From NORP309 sp045107085 (GTDB lineage: Bacteria; Pseudomonadota; Gammaproteobacteria; Xanthomonadales; Marinicellaceae): a stretch of DNA of 5,911 nucleotides. Made by a program: the position numbers and the translations under genes. The DNA is taken from assembly GCA_045107085.1 (NCBI GenBank), contig JBGCFT010000211.1, forward strand, positions 1 through 5,911, written 5' to 3'. Under the pieces are notes generated by a model. It was not told the origin of the DNA. It did no database searches and was given only the letters and a program-made list of their open reading frames with translations. Shown here one piece after another: positions 1 to 5,553 of the stretch. How positions within the stretch are numbered: the first letter of the stretch is position 1; the number at the start of each line of letters is the position of its first letter.

Positions 1-36
1 GGGGTCTCCCATGTGAGAGTAGGACATCGTCAGAAT
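1..36 (+). rRNA. rrf: 5S ribosomal RNA, 3' end only (partial)
   Basis: The first bases match the conserved 3' part of bacterial 5S rRNA: GGGGTCTCCC, then ATGTGAGAGTAGG, then a short 3' strand that would pair with the missing 5' end. The gene is cut by the left window edge, so about two thirds of it is missing. The exact 3' end is an estimate made by aligning from memory to the E. coli 5S sequence, with an error of a few bases. A strong terminator follows within about 10 bp, which fits 5S as the last gene of an rRNA operon. Confidence 0.9.
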
Positions 37-45
37 TTAAATACT

Positions 46-76
46 AAACCCAGTACATAGTGCTGGGTTTTTTTTT
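46..76 (+). terminator. Intrinsic terminator of the rRNA operon
   Basis: An 11-bp stem (46-56 with 60-70, one T-G wobble at 54/62) closes on an ATA triloop. The right arm runs straight into an uninterrupted T tract at 68-76. AAACCCAG pairs with CTGGGTTT, giving a G+C-rich core. This is a textbook rho-independent terminator and ends the 5S/rRNA transcript, separating it from msrQ. Confidence 0.93.
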
Positions 77-106
77 GAGTAAAATTTATGTACTTTAATA
101 TTAGAA

Positions 107-153
107 TTGAACCTTTTGTGAAGATCTTTTTTTATTCTTAAGTAAAATATACT
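107..153 (+). promoter_or_regulatory. Weak candidate promoter(s) for the msrQ operon
   Basis: A promoter is expected here because the rRNA terminator lies upstream. Two weak candidates are visible: TTGAAC (107-112) with TTTTAT or TTTATT 17-18 bp downstream (130-136), and an isolated good -10 box TATACT (148-153) whose -35 region (TCTTTT at 125-130) is poor. The second would start transcription about 12 bases before the msrQ ATG. The region is so AT-rich that such matches are common by chance. Confidence 0.25.
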
Positions 154-172
154 TTTTATCTAGACTTGTATT

Positions 173-748
173 ATGATAATAATTAAACCAATTTTGTTTA
201 TAATTTTATTATATCCATTAATGATCCTTGTATATTGGGGATTTTATGATCAAATAAAATTAACGGCAGATCCGATTGATTTCATACTCCATTATACCGG
301 TTTGTGGTCTTTAAGATTTTTATTGTTAACTCTTGCAATGACTCCTTTAAGAGATTTAACCCATCAGATTATTTTTATAAAAACACGAAGAATGATTGGT
401 TTATTTGCATTTTTTTATGTGTCTTTGCATTTTTTAGTCTACACATGGTTAGATTTAGAATTAAATATTTCTCATTTATGGGAAGATATTGTTGAGAGAC
501 CATACATTACAGTTGGTTTTTTATCTTGGTTAATATTAGTGCCATTAGCAGTCACATCAAACAAATATATGATAAAAAAGTTAGGCCGAAAATGGAAAAA
601 ATTACATCAGTGGGTATACCTTGTAATTTTGTTATCATGCTTACATTTTCTCTGGTTAGTAAAGAATGATCTTTTAGAACCGTTGATATATTCAGCAATT
701 GCAATACTGCTCTTAATTTATAGATTTATAAAGTACAAAATGAGATGA
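173..748 (+). CDS. msrQ: MsrQ (YedZ family): heme-binding membrane subunit of the MsrPQ methionine sulfoxide reductase
   Basis: MsrQ is an inner-membrane b-type cytochrome that passes electrons from the respiratory chain or flavin reductase to periplasmic MsrP, which repairs oxidised methionines. The 191-residue protein is close to the usual length of about 200 and is highly hydrophobic, with around six membrane segments. Family hallmarks are TPLRD (57-61), RRMIGLFAFFYVSLHF (72-87), the RPYITVG block (109-115), PLAVTS (124-129) and the LGRKWKKLHQWVY block (137-149). Candidate heme-ligand histidines are H86, H145 and H158, which appear to correspond to those described in E. coli MsrQ. The ATG at 173 gives the expected N-terminal membrane segment but has no clear Shine-Dalgarno sequence. 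Its stop overlaps the next start by 4 bp. Unusually, msrP is not adjacent: the upstream neighbour is 5S rRNA. The catalytic partner must be encoded elsewhere, or MsrQ serves another partner. Confidence 0.9.
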   Translation: MIIIKPILFIILLYPLMILVYWGFYDQIKLTADPIDFILHYTGLWSLRFLLLTLAMTPLRDLTHQIIFIKTRRMIGLFAFFYVSLHFLVYTWLDLELNISHLWEDIVERPYITVGFLSWLILVPLAVTSNKYMIKKLGRKWKKLHQWVYLVILLSCLHFLWLVKNDLLEPLIYSAIAILLLIYRFIKYKMR

Positions 749-1968
749 CAATTTTAAGCCGATCTACCAGAAGAAAACAAGCCAAATTATTATTAAGAAT
801 GGGAAGAGCCATTTCTGAAGCTGGAGCACCTGCTCATCGATTAGAAAATTCTATGCAAGTATTACTTGATAAATTTAAAATGCAAGGAAATTTCTTTTCT
901 ATGCCAACTGCTTTATTTGCAACATTAGGCGATGAAGATATTCAACGGACCTATATGATAAGAACACAACCAAATGACGTAGATTTAACTAAAATTAGTA
1001 GTTTAAGTGATGTTATTACAAGATTAGAGGAAGATGAAATAGACATAAATGATGCTTATGAAGAAATAAAAATAATTGTTGAAGAAAAACCCAGATATAA
1101 AACTTGGCATACTATTTTTTCAATTGGCTTGGCCTCTGCAAGTTTAGCTGGTTTATTTCAAGGCAGTTGGGTTGATGTCGTGACTTCTTTGTTTATGGGT
1201 TGGATAACTGCCCTGATTATAACTCTGAGTGCAAAACATGACCACTTGTCATTATTGTTTGCTCCGATAGCTGCAACAGTAGTTGGTTTTACTGCTATGT
1301 CTATTAGTTATTATACTGAAAGTATTGACCATTTTATAGTTTCACTTTCAGGACTCATTATTTTAGTACCTGGGCTAGGTATAACTACTGCTATTCGTGA
1401 ATTATCAACAGGTCATTTAGTCTCTGGTAGTGCTAGAATGGCAGGTGCAGTCACAACATTTTTATTACTGTCGTTTGGATTAGCACTTGGTTTTATGATT
1501 GCAATAGGAATTTTTGGAGAAATTGAAATACACAAATTACAGTCTGTACCTCAGTGGTTTGTTTATTTATCAATATTTACAATTAGTTCTGCTTTTACCG
1601 TATTGTTTAATGCTAAACCTATAGATTTTATATGGATATTATTGACTGCATTTATAGCCATTATGGGTTCGAAACTCGCTGGATTTTGGTTACAATCTCC
1701 TTTTTCATCTTTTGCTGCTGTTCTGGCTGTATCCATTGTAGGGAACATCTTTGCACTTATTACCAAAAAACCTTCATCAATTATGCACATACCTGGAGTC
1801 ATGCTTTTGGTACCAGGAAGTATAGGATTTAAATCTTTGGAAGCTATGTTACATAATCAAACATTAGATGGCATTCAAACAGCTTTTTCTGCTTTACTTG
1901 TGGCTGTAGCACTAGCTGTAGGGTTGATAGCTGGCAATTTATTCGTACCACCAAGAAAGGCTTTATAA
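745..1968 (+). CDS. ThrE-family threonine/serine exporter-like membrane protein
   Basis: This 407-residue protein has the architecture of the ThrE family (DUF1212 N-terminal part plus a DUF3815-like C-terminal part), whose founding member exports threonine and serine in Corynebacterium. A cytosolic N-terminal region of about 120 residues carries the family motif ISEAGAPAHRLE (23-34). About ten membrane segments follow. The first membrane half contains the signature around IILVPGLGITTAIREL (205-220) followed by STGHLVSGSARM; the second half repeats a shorter version, MLLVPGSIGFKSLEAML (353-369), so the two halves look like diverged duplicates. The start codon overlaps the msrQ stop as ATGA, implying translational coupling and a shared mRNA; there is no strong ribosome binding site of its own. 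Export of amino acids is inferred from the family; the actual substrate is unknown, and other family members transport other small metabolites. No terminator is evident after it. Confidence 0.85.
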   Translation: MTILSRSTRRKQAKLLLRMGRAISEAGAPAHRLENSMQVLLDKFKMQGNFFSMPTALFATLGDEDIQRTYMIRTQPNDVDLTKISSLSDVITRLEEDEIDINDAYEEIKIIVEEKPRYKTWHTIFSIGLASASLAGLFQGSWVDVVTSLFMGWITALIITLSAKHDHLSLLFAPIAATVVGFTAMSISYYTESIDHFIVSLSGLIILVPGLGITTAIRELSTGHLVSGSARMAGAVTTFLLLSFGLALGFMIAIGIFGEIEIHKLQSVPQWFVYLSIFTISSAFTVLFNAKPIDFIWILLTAFIAIMGSKLAGFWLQSPFSSFAAVLAVSIVGNIFALITKKPSSIMHIPGVMLLVPGSIGFKSLEAMLHNQTLDGIQTAFSALLVAVALAVGLIAGNLFVPPRKAL

Positions 1969-2039
1969 AACCTGTATACAATTAATTAAAGTAGCCTATA
2001 TTTTCACTGTCGTCTAACAAATCATGGTTTTTAACTTAT

Positions 2040-2055
2040 AACAATAAATATTGTT
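2040..2055. promoter_or_regulatory. Perfect inverted repeat upstream of alaS, possible operator
   Basis: AACAATA (2040-2046) and TATTGTT (2049-2055) form a perfect 7-bp inverted repeat separated by AA. Allowing a wobble, the symmetry extends to 2037-2058. Its right arm touches the -35 element of the candidate alaS promoter, which is where a repressor would act. E. coli AlaRS is known to repress its own gene by binding a palindrome at the promoter, so autoregulation is a possible reading. No sequence similarity to that site is claimed, and chance is a real alternative in DNA this AT-rich. Confidence 0.35.
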
Positions 2056-2082
2056 GTACATTCCTTCTCGAAAAATTAAAAT
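2054..2082 (+). promoter_or_regulatory. Candidate sigma-70 promoter for alaS
   Basis: TTGTAC (2054-2059) is followed after exactly 17 bp by TAAAAT (2077-2082), a five-of-six match to the -10 consensus. Transcription would begin near 2089, leaving a leader of about 23 bases before the alaS ATG. The -35 box matches the consensus at only three positions. The rest of the 143-bp gap (1969-2111) shows no gene and no terminator. Confidence 0.35.
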
Positions 2083-2111
2083 TCATAAATAATTAGCTTA
2101 AAATAATAACT

Positions 2112-4736
2112 ATGTATACAACTTCTGAAATTAGAAATAAATTTATTGAATATTTTAATTCAAAACAACACACCTCTGTTGATAGCAGTTCATTAGTACC
2201 AATTAATGATCCAACATTGTTATTTGTTAATGCAGGTATGGTGCAATTTAAAGATATATTTTTAGGAGCCGAAAAAAGAAAATATACCCGAGCTGTTACA
2301 TCTCAAAAATGTGTTAGGGCTGGTGGTAAACATAATGATTTGGATCAAGTTGGTTATACTGCAAGGCACCATACATTTTTTGAAATGCTAGGAAACTTTA
2401 GTTTTGGAGATTATTTTAAAAAAGATGCCATAAAATTTGCTTGGGAATTTCTAACTAAAGAACTAGATGTACCAGTTGAGAAGCTACTGGTAACAGTCTT
2501 TGAAGAAGATGATGAAGCTGAAAAAATATGGTTAGAAGTCATTGGCTTGCCAGCAGATAAGGTCCTTAGAATTGGAGCTAAAGATAATTTTTGGCAGATG
2601 GGTGATACTGGTCCTTGTGGCCCTTGTACTGAAATATTTTACGATCATGGAGAACACATTCCAGGTGATAAACCAGGAACACCTGATGAAGATGGTGACA
2701 GATTTATAGAAATCTGGAATCTTGTCTTTATGCAGTATGATAAACAAGAAGACGGTCAATTAATTGATTTGCCAAAACCCTGTGTTGATACTGGTATGGG
2801 ATTAGAAAGAATTGCTTCCATACTTCAAGGGAAACACAATAATTATGATATAGATTTATTTCAACATATAATAAATTACATTATTCCATTACTCGATGTT
2901 AATGACAAATCAGATCCTTCATTAAAAGTTATAGCTGATCATATAAGAACCTGCTCATTTTTAATTTGTGATGGCATTTTACCCAGTAACGAAGGAAGAG
3001 GTTATGTTCTAAGGCGCATTATTAGAAGAGCCATTCGTCATGGGTATAAACTGGGCGCAACGGAAGTGTTTTTTCACAAAATATTTATTCCATTATGCGA
3101 AGTGATGTCTGCAGCTTATCCTGAATTACTTAAAAATAAAGAACTGATTCAAGCCACTTTAAAAAAAGAGGAAATAAGATTTTCAGAAACACTTGATACG
3201 GGTATGGCTATTTTAAATAAAGCCATTAATCAATTAACTGAAAAAGTTATACCAGGAAAAGTCGCATTTAAGCTTTATGATACTTATGGTTTTCCTTTTG
3301 ATTTAACACAAGATATTGCAAGAGAACAAAATTTATCAATAGATATTGATGGATTTAATGATTGTATGAGTCAACAAATTCAAAGATCCAAGTCATCAGG
3401 AAGTTTTTCAACCAATAATAATTTATCTGCAGAAGTAATAGCGAGCATTAAACCTACTGAATTTATTGGTTACGAATATCTCTCTAATAAAGCCCAAGTT
3501 GTTGCATTGTTAAGAGATAATAAACCAGTTAAACAATTATCAAACGGTGACAATGGAGCCATTATTTTTGACAAAACACCATTCTATGCTGAATCAGGAG
3601 GTCAAGTAGGAGATATAGGTAAACTACATTCTGAAACAGCCGGGGCAAATGTATATGACACACAAAAAGTTGCTGGCAATTTCCACCTACATTTAGTAAA
3701 AGATGTGAATGGAACAATTTGTATTGGTGATAAATTAGATACGCTAGTTCAATCCGAAACAAGAAATAATATTGTTTTAAATCATACAGCTACACACTTG
3801 CTGCACAAAGTTTTACAAGATCAATTAGGATCTCATGTTCAACAAAAAGGCTCTATCGTATCAAATGAAAAATTAAGATTTGATTTTTCTCATTCTGATG
3901 CCATTGATACCAAACAATTGCAACAAATTGAATCAGAAGTTAATTTACATATACGGGCCAATTATCAAGCAGAAACCAAAATCATGAGCTTTGACAAAGC
4001 TATTGAAACGGGAGCCATGGCTTTATTTGGTGAAAAATATGGAGATGATGTAAGGGTTCTTGATCTTGGTGGTTATTCGATCGAATTATGTGGTGGAACA
4101 CATGTTAATTCTACAGGGGAAATAGGCCTGTTTAAAATATTCAGTGAATCATCAATTGCGGCAGGAATTAGAAGAATTGAAGCGGTTACGGGTGAATCTG
4201 CAATCAATTATGTGCAAAACAATCAATCAAAATTAGATCAAATCATATACCAGTCTCATTCAAGTCTTGATACAGTCAATAATAAAGTAAAAGATATAAT
4301 TACAAAAAATAAAAAACTTGAAAAACAACTTCAAACTTTGGAACAAAAAATAGCAGGAAATAAAGCAGAAGATTTGTGGAGCAATATTCAAGTTCATAAT
4401 GGTATTAATTTTTTATTTGAAGTGCTACAAAACATAAAAATAGATAATATGCGCTCAATAGTGGATAAATTTCGTGATAAATTTGAAACAGGTATACTTG
4501 TCTTGGCAAATCATACTGAAAAAGATAAAGTTCAATTGATTAGCTCTGTCAGTAAAAATCTTATCAAAGAGGTTAAAGCTGGAGATATAGTCCGCAAAAT
4601 AGCAGGTGAAATTTCAGGAAAAGGTGGCGGCAGGCCAGACTTTGCTCAAGGAGGTGGGGAAAGTAGTTTAGACAACTTAAACAAAGTTCTTAACAATTAT
4701 CAAAATGAATTAAAAAACTTAATAAAAAAATCATAA
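2112..4736 (+). CDS. alaS: Alanyl-tRNA synthetase (AlaRS)
   Basis: AlaRS charges tRNA-Ala with alanine and hydrolyses mischarged Ser- and Gly-tRNA-Ala. The 874 residues align end to end with the 876-residue E. coli enzyme. The class II catalytic domain is in the N-terminal half: SSSLVP (25-30), CVRAGGKHNDL (67-77), GYTARHHTFFEMLGNFSFGDYF (81-102), FWQMGDTGPCGPCTEIFYDHG (160-180), DTGMGLERIA (226-235) and the arginine-rich GRGYVLRRIIRRAIRHG (295-311). The editing domain has both zinc-site motifs, HTATH (558-562) and CGGTH (660-664), so proofreading should be intact. A lysine- and glutamine-rich coiled-coil stretch (about 725-750) precedes the C-Ala domain, which ends with GKGGGRPDFAQGGG (837-850 region). 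The ATG at 2112 matches the family N-terminus but lacks a recognisable Shine-Dalgarno sequence. alaS followed by csrA is a conserved gammaproteobacterial order; recA/recX, often upstream, are absent. Confidence 0.98.
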   Translation: MYTTSEIRNKFIEYFNSKQHTSVDSSSLVPINDPTLLFVNAGMVQFKDIFLGAEKRKYTRAVTSQKCVRAGGKHNDLDQVGYTARHHTFFEMLGNFSFGDYFKKDAIKFAWEFLTKELDVPVEKLLVTVFEEDDEAEKIWLEVIGLPADKVLRIGAKDNFWQMGDTGPCGPCTEIFYDHGEHIPGDKPGTPDEDGDRFIEIWNLVFMQYDKQEDGQLIDLPKPCVDTGMGLERIASILQGKHNNYDIDLFQHIINYIIPLLDVNDKSDPSLKVIADHIRTCSFLICDGILPSNEGRGYVLRRIIRRAIRHGYKLGATEVFFHKIFIPLCEVMSAAYPELLKNKELIQATLKKEEIRFSETLDTGMAILNKAINQLTEKVIPGKVAFKLYDTYGFPFDLTQDIAREQNLSIDIDGFNDCMSQQIQRSKSSGSFSTNNNLSAEVIASIKPTEFIGYEYLSNKAQVVALLRDNKPVKQLSNGDNGAIIFDKTPFYAESGGQVGDIGKLHSETAGANVYDTQKVAGNFHLHLVKDVNGTICIGDKLDTLVQSETRNNIVLNHTATHLLHKVLQDQLGSHVQQKGSIVSNEKLRFDFSHSDAIDTKQLQQIESEVNLHIRANYQAETKIMSFDKAIETGAMALFGEKYGDDVRVLDLGGYSIELCGGTHVNSTGEIGLFKIFSESSIAAGIRRIEAVTGESAINYVQNNQSKLDQIIYQSHSSLDTVNNKVKDIITKNKKLEKQLQTLEQKIAGNKAEDLWSNIQVHNGINFLFEVLQNIKIDNMRSIVDKFRDKFETGILVLANHTEKDKVQLISSVSKNLIKEVKAGDIVRKIAGEISGKGGGRPDFAQGGGESSLDNLNKVLNNYQNELKNLIKKS

Positions 4737-4741
4737 AATAC

Positions 4742-4770
4742 TTCAAATTTATAGCAAAATGTAGTCTAAT
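4742..4770 (+). promoter_or_regulatory. Candidate promoter for csrA
   Basis: TTCAAA (4742-4747, four of six consensus positions) is separated by 17 bp from TCTAAT (4765-4770, five of six). GCCGAG follows, a G+C-rich discriminator like those at the tRNA promoters in this window. It would start transcription near 4776, giving a csrA leader of about 85 bases that includes all four GGA triplets described separately. Read-through from alaS remains possible, as no convincing terminator lies between. Confidence 0.4.
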
Positions 4771-4788
4771 GCCGAGTCTGGTTTTTAA

Positions 4789-4853
4789 GGATAAAATTCA
4801 GATAAAATAATTATAAAAGTACCCCGATAGGAAATATTTAGGATAAACAGGAG
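4789..4853 (+). promoter_or_regulatory. csrA leader with four GGA motifs and Shine-Dalgarno; probable CsrA autoregulatory site
   Basis: GGA triplets, the core of CsrA binding sites, occur at 4789-4791, 4830-4832, 4841-4843 and 4850-4852. The last one is part of the ribosome binding site AGGAG (4849-4853), which sits 8 bases before the csrA ATG. The contexts are AAGGATA, TAGGAAA, TAGGATA and CAGGAGA. In E. coli, CsrA represses its own translation through several leader sites, one of them covering the Shine-Dalgarno sequence; this arrangement fits the same logic. The site positions are seen directly; regulation is inferred. Confidence 0.65.
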
Positions 4854-4861
4854 ATTTTTAA

Positions 4862-5074
4862 ATGTTAATATTAACACGCCGAGTTGGTGAAACACTAATG
4901 ATTGGTGATGATGTCACAGTAACTGTACTGGGAGTCAAAGGCAATCAAGTTAGAATAGGCATTAATGCACCAAAAGAAATAGCAGTTCATAGAGAAGAAA
5001 TTTATGAACGTATAAAAAATGAACAAAACCCTGAAGAATCTAGTTCAGAAGATGACAATATAGGTAATCAATAA
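4862..5074 (+). CDS. csrA: CsrA (RsmA) carbon storage regulator, global RNA-binding regulator
   Basis: CsrA is a small dimeric RNA-binding protein that recognises GGA in hairpin loops and controls translation and stability of many mRNAs (central metabolism, motility, biofilm, virulence). Residues 1-48 are almost identical to E. coli CsrA: MLILTRRVGETLMIG at the start, then VTVTVLGVKGNQVRIGINAPKE and VHREEIYERI. The RNA-contact residues L4 and R44 are both present. At 70 residues it is slightly longer than the 61-residue E. coli protein because of a divergent C-terminal tail (about 53-70) rich in Glu, Asp and Ser, which is probably disordered. The start is fixed by a strong AGGAG 8 bases upstream, the best ribosome binding site in the window. 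It lies between alaS and tRNA-Ser, its usual gammaproteobacterial place. No T-tract terminator follows it. Confidence 0.98.
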   Translation: MLILTRRVGETLMIGDDVTVTVLGVKGNQVRIGINAPKEIAVHREEIYERIKNEQNPEESSSEDDNIGNQ

Positions 5075-5077
5075 CTC

Positions 5078-5120
5078 CTTTCGTTCATCATGAAAGTAAG
5101 TCTATTCGTTAGACGAACGA
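5078..5120 (+). repeat. Nested and overlapping inverted repeats just after csrA
   Basis: Starting 4 bases after the csrA stop, several short complementary arms overlap: CTTTC (5078-5082) with GAAAG (5092-5096), TTCAT-C-ATGAA (5084-5094), GTCTA (5100-5104) with TAGAC (5110-5114), TTCGT with ACGAA (5105-5117), and an outer pair TCGTTC (5081-5086) with GAACGA (5115-5120). They cannot all form together, so alternative folds are possible. There is no following T tract, so this is not a standard terminator; it may be an mRNA 3'-end stabiliser or processing structure. Confidence 0.45.
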
Positions 5121-5164
5121 TTGACTAAATTATATATTTGTAACTGTTTATATAGATATTATCT

Positions 5165-5214
5165 GGCCCGAAGGGTTTAGGACAGGAAGTCCGAAATTAG
5201 GCGCAGCGCCTAGT
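5165..5214 (+). other. G+C-rich three-hairpin cassette between csrA and tRNA-Ser; possible structured RNA with a CsrA-type loop
   Basis: In otherwise very AT-rich intergenic DNA, about 50 bases are nearly 60 percent G+C and fold into three consecutive small hairpins. Hairpin 1 is CCC-GAA-GGG (5167-5175, extendable by two G-T wobbles). Hairpin 2 is GGAC (5180-5183) with GTCC (5189-5192) around the loop AGGAA. Hairpin 3 is an 8-bp stem with one wobble (5196-5203 with 5207-5214) around CAG. Hairpin 2 displays CAGGAAG, which matches the CAGGA(U/A/C)G loop repeats of CsrB-type RNAs. There is no good start codon/ORF, and no T tract follows. It could be an independent small RNA, a part of the csrA or tRNA-Ser transcript, or one copy of a dispersed palindromic repeat. 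I do not recognise it as a named family. Confidence 0.5.
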
Positions 5215-5258
5215 ATGCATTATATACAAAAGCTGACTTTTGAAGATTAAAGAAATAT

Positions 5259-5349
5259 GGAGAAGTGGCCGAGTGGCTGAAGGCGCTCCCCTGCTAAGGG
5301 AGTATGGGTTAATAGCTCATCGAGGGTTCGAATCCCTCTTTCTCCGCCA
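5259..5349 (+). tRNA. tRNA-Ser (anticodon GCU)
   Basis: This 91-base class II tRNA has a complete cloverleaf. The acceptor GGAGAAG (5259-5265) pairs with TTTCTCC (one G-T wobble), followed by discriminator G and an encoded CCA (5347-5349). The anticodon arm CTCCC/GGGAG encloses a loop with GCT at 5293-5295, reading AGU and AGC serine codons. A long variable arm typical of Ser tRNAs (5304-5308 with 5316-5320) and a T arm with TTCGAAT are present. It is the usual neighbour of csrA in gammaproteobacteria. No clear promoter was found close upstream: TATTAT (5157-5162) followed by CTGGCCC looks like a -10 plus discriminator but lacks a -35 at proper distance. A small hairpin, CAAAAG/CTTTTG (5227-5242), lies in the leader. 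Confidence 0.98.
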
Positions 5350-5350
5350 A

Positions 5351-5394
5351 TTTTTGAAACATGAGTTTAATTAATTTTAAATTAGTTTCAAAAG
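5351..5394 (+). repeat. Long imperfect hairpin immediately after tRNA-Ser
   Basis: TTTTGAAAC (5352-5360) and GTTTCAAAA (5385-5393) are perfect 9-bp inverted arms, extendable by one wobble. Inside them a second AT stem (5364-5370 with 5377-5383) can form after a small internal loop. The structure begins 2 bases after the tRNA-Ser CCA. It lacks a trailing T tract on the + strand, so it may act as a tRNA 3' processing or mRNA-end structure, or as a weak, non-canonical terminator. Confidence 0.5.
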
Positions 5395-5407
5395 GCGAAA
5401 TTAGATG

Positions 5408-5444
5408 TTGACATTATGTATTTATATCAGCATAATTCGCCACC
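5408..5444 (+). promoter_or_regulatory. Strong sigma-70 promoter for tRNA-Arg(ACG)
   Basis: A perfect -35 TTGACA (5408-5413) is followed after exactly 17 bp by CATAAT (5431-5436, five of six). A G+C-rich discriminator TCGCCACC follows (5437-5444). Transcription would begin around 5443, about 11 bases before the mature tRNA 5' end. The G+C-rich discriminator is the established mark of stable-RNA promoters under stringent control. It shows that tRNA-Arg can be transcribed independently of csrA and tRNA-Ser. Confidence 0.85.
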
Positions 5445-5453
5445 TTGCATTGA

Positions 5454-5530
5454 GCGCCCGTAGCTCAGCTGGATAGAGTACCTGGCTACGAACCAGGTGG
5501 TCGGAGGTTCGAATCCTTCCGGGCGTGCCA
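5454..5530 (+). tRNA. tRNA-Arg (anticodon ACG)
   Basis: This 77-base tRNA closely resembles E. coli tRNA-Arg(ACG). The acceptor GCGCCCG (5454-5460) pairs with CGGGCGT. D arm, variable loop and T arm (with TTCGAAT) are normal, and CCA is encoded (5528-5530) after discriminator G. The anticodon stem CCTGG/CCAGG encloses CTACGAA with ACG at 5488-5490; A34 is expected to be converted to inosine by TadA so that it reads CGU, CGC and CGA. One oddity is that the terminal acceptor pair would be G1-U72 instead of G-C. Confidence 0.97.
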
Positions 5531-5539
5531 ATTGCAAAT

Positions 5540-5553
5540 TTGGATTAATCCAA
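5540..5553. repeat. Perfect 14-bp palindrome after tRNA-Arg
   Basis: TTGGATTAATCCAA is perfectly self-complementary and lies 9 bases after the tRNA-Arg CCA. As RNA it would give a 5-bp stem with a TTAA loop. No T tract follows directly, so it is a poor terminator. It may mark the tRNA 3' trailer, be a protein-binding site, or be chance. Confidence 0.35.

Noticed and set aside
304..495. 63-codon open frame inside msrQ (+ strand, other frame)
   Set aside because: Shadow of msrQ in another frame, with low-complexity Phe/Cys-rich translation and no family features.
1563..1802. 79-codon open frame on the - strand inside the ThrE-family gene, and a 66-codon + frame at 1632-1832
   Set aside because: Both overlap a clearly conserved membrane-protein region and show no ribosome binding site or recognisable motif.
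2532..2759. Antisense open frames within alaS (also 3562-3762)
   Set aside because: They lie opposite highly conserved AlaRS sequence and are explained by codon bias in the real gene.
4771..4786. Short stem GCCG-AGTC-TGGT followed by TTTTT after alaS, a possible terminator
   Set aside because: Only two strong pairs plus two wobbles; too weak to terminate. The same bases fit better as the discriminator and start region of the csrA promoter.
5121..5154. TTGACT and TATATA as a promoter for tRNA-Ser
   Set aside because: The spacing is 22 bp, well outside the 16-18 bp that sigma-70 promoters use.
5165..5214. RNase P RNA or tmRNA fragment, suggested by the GGAAGTCC string
   Set aside because: The surrounding conserved segments of those RNAs are missing and the three small hairpins do not match either fold.
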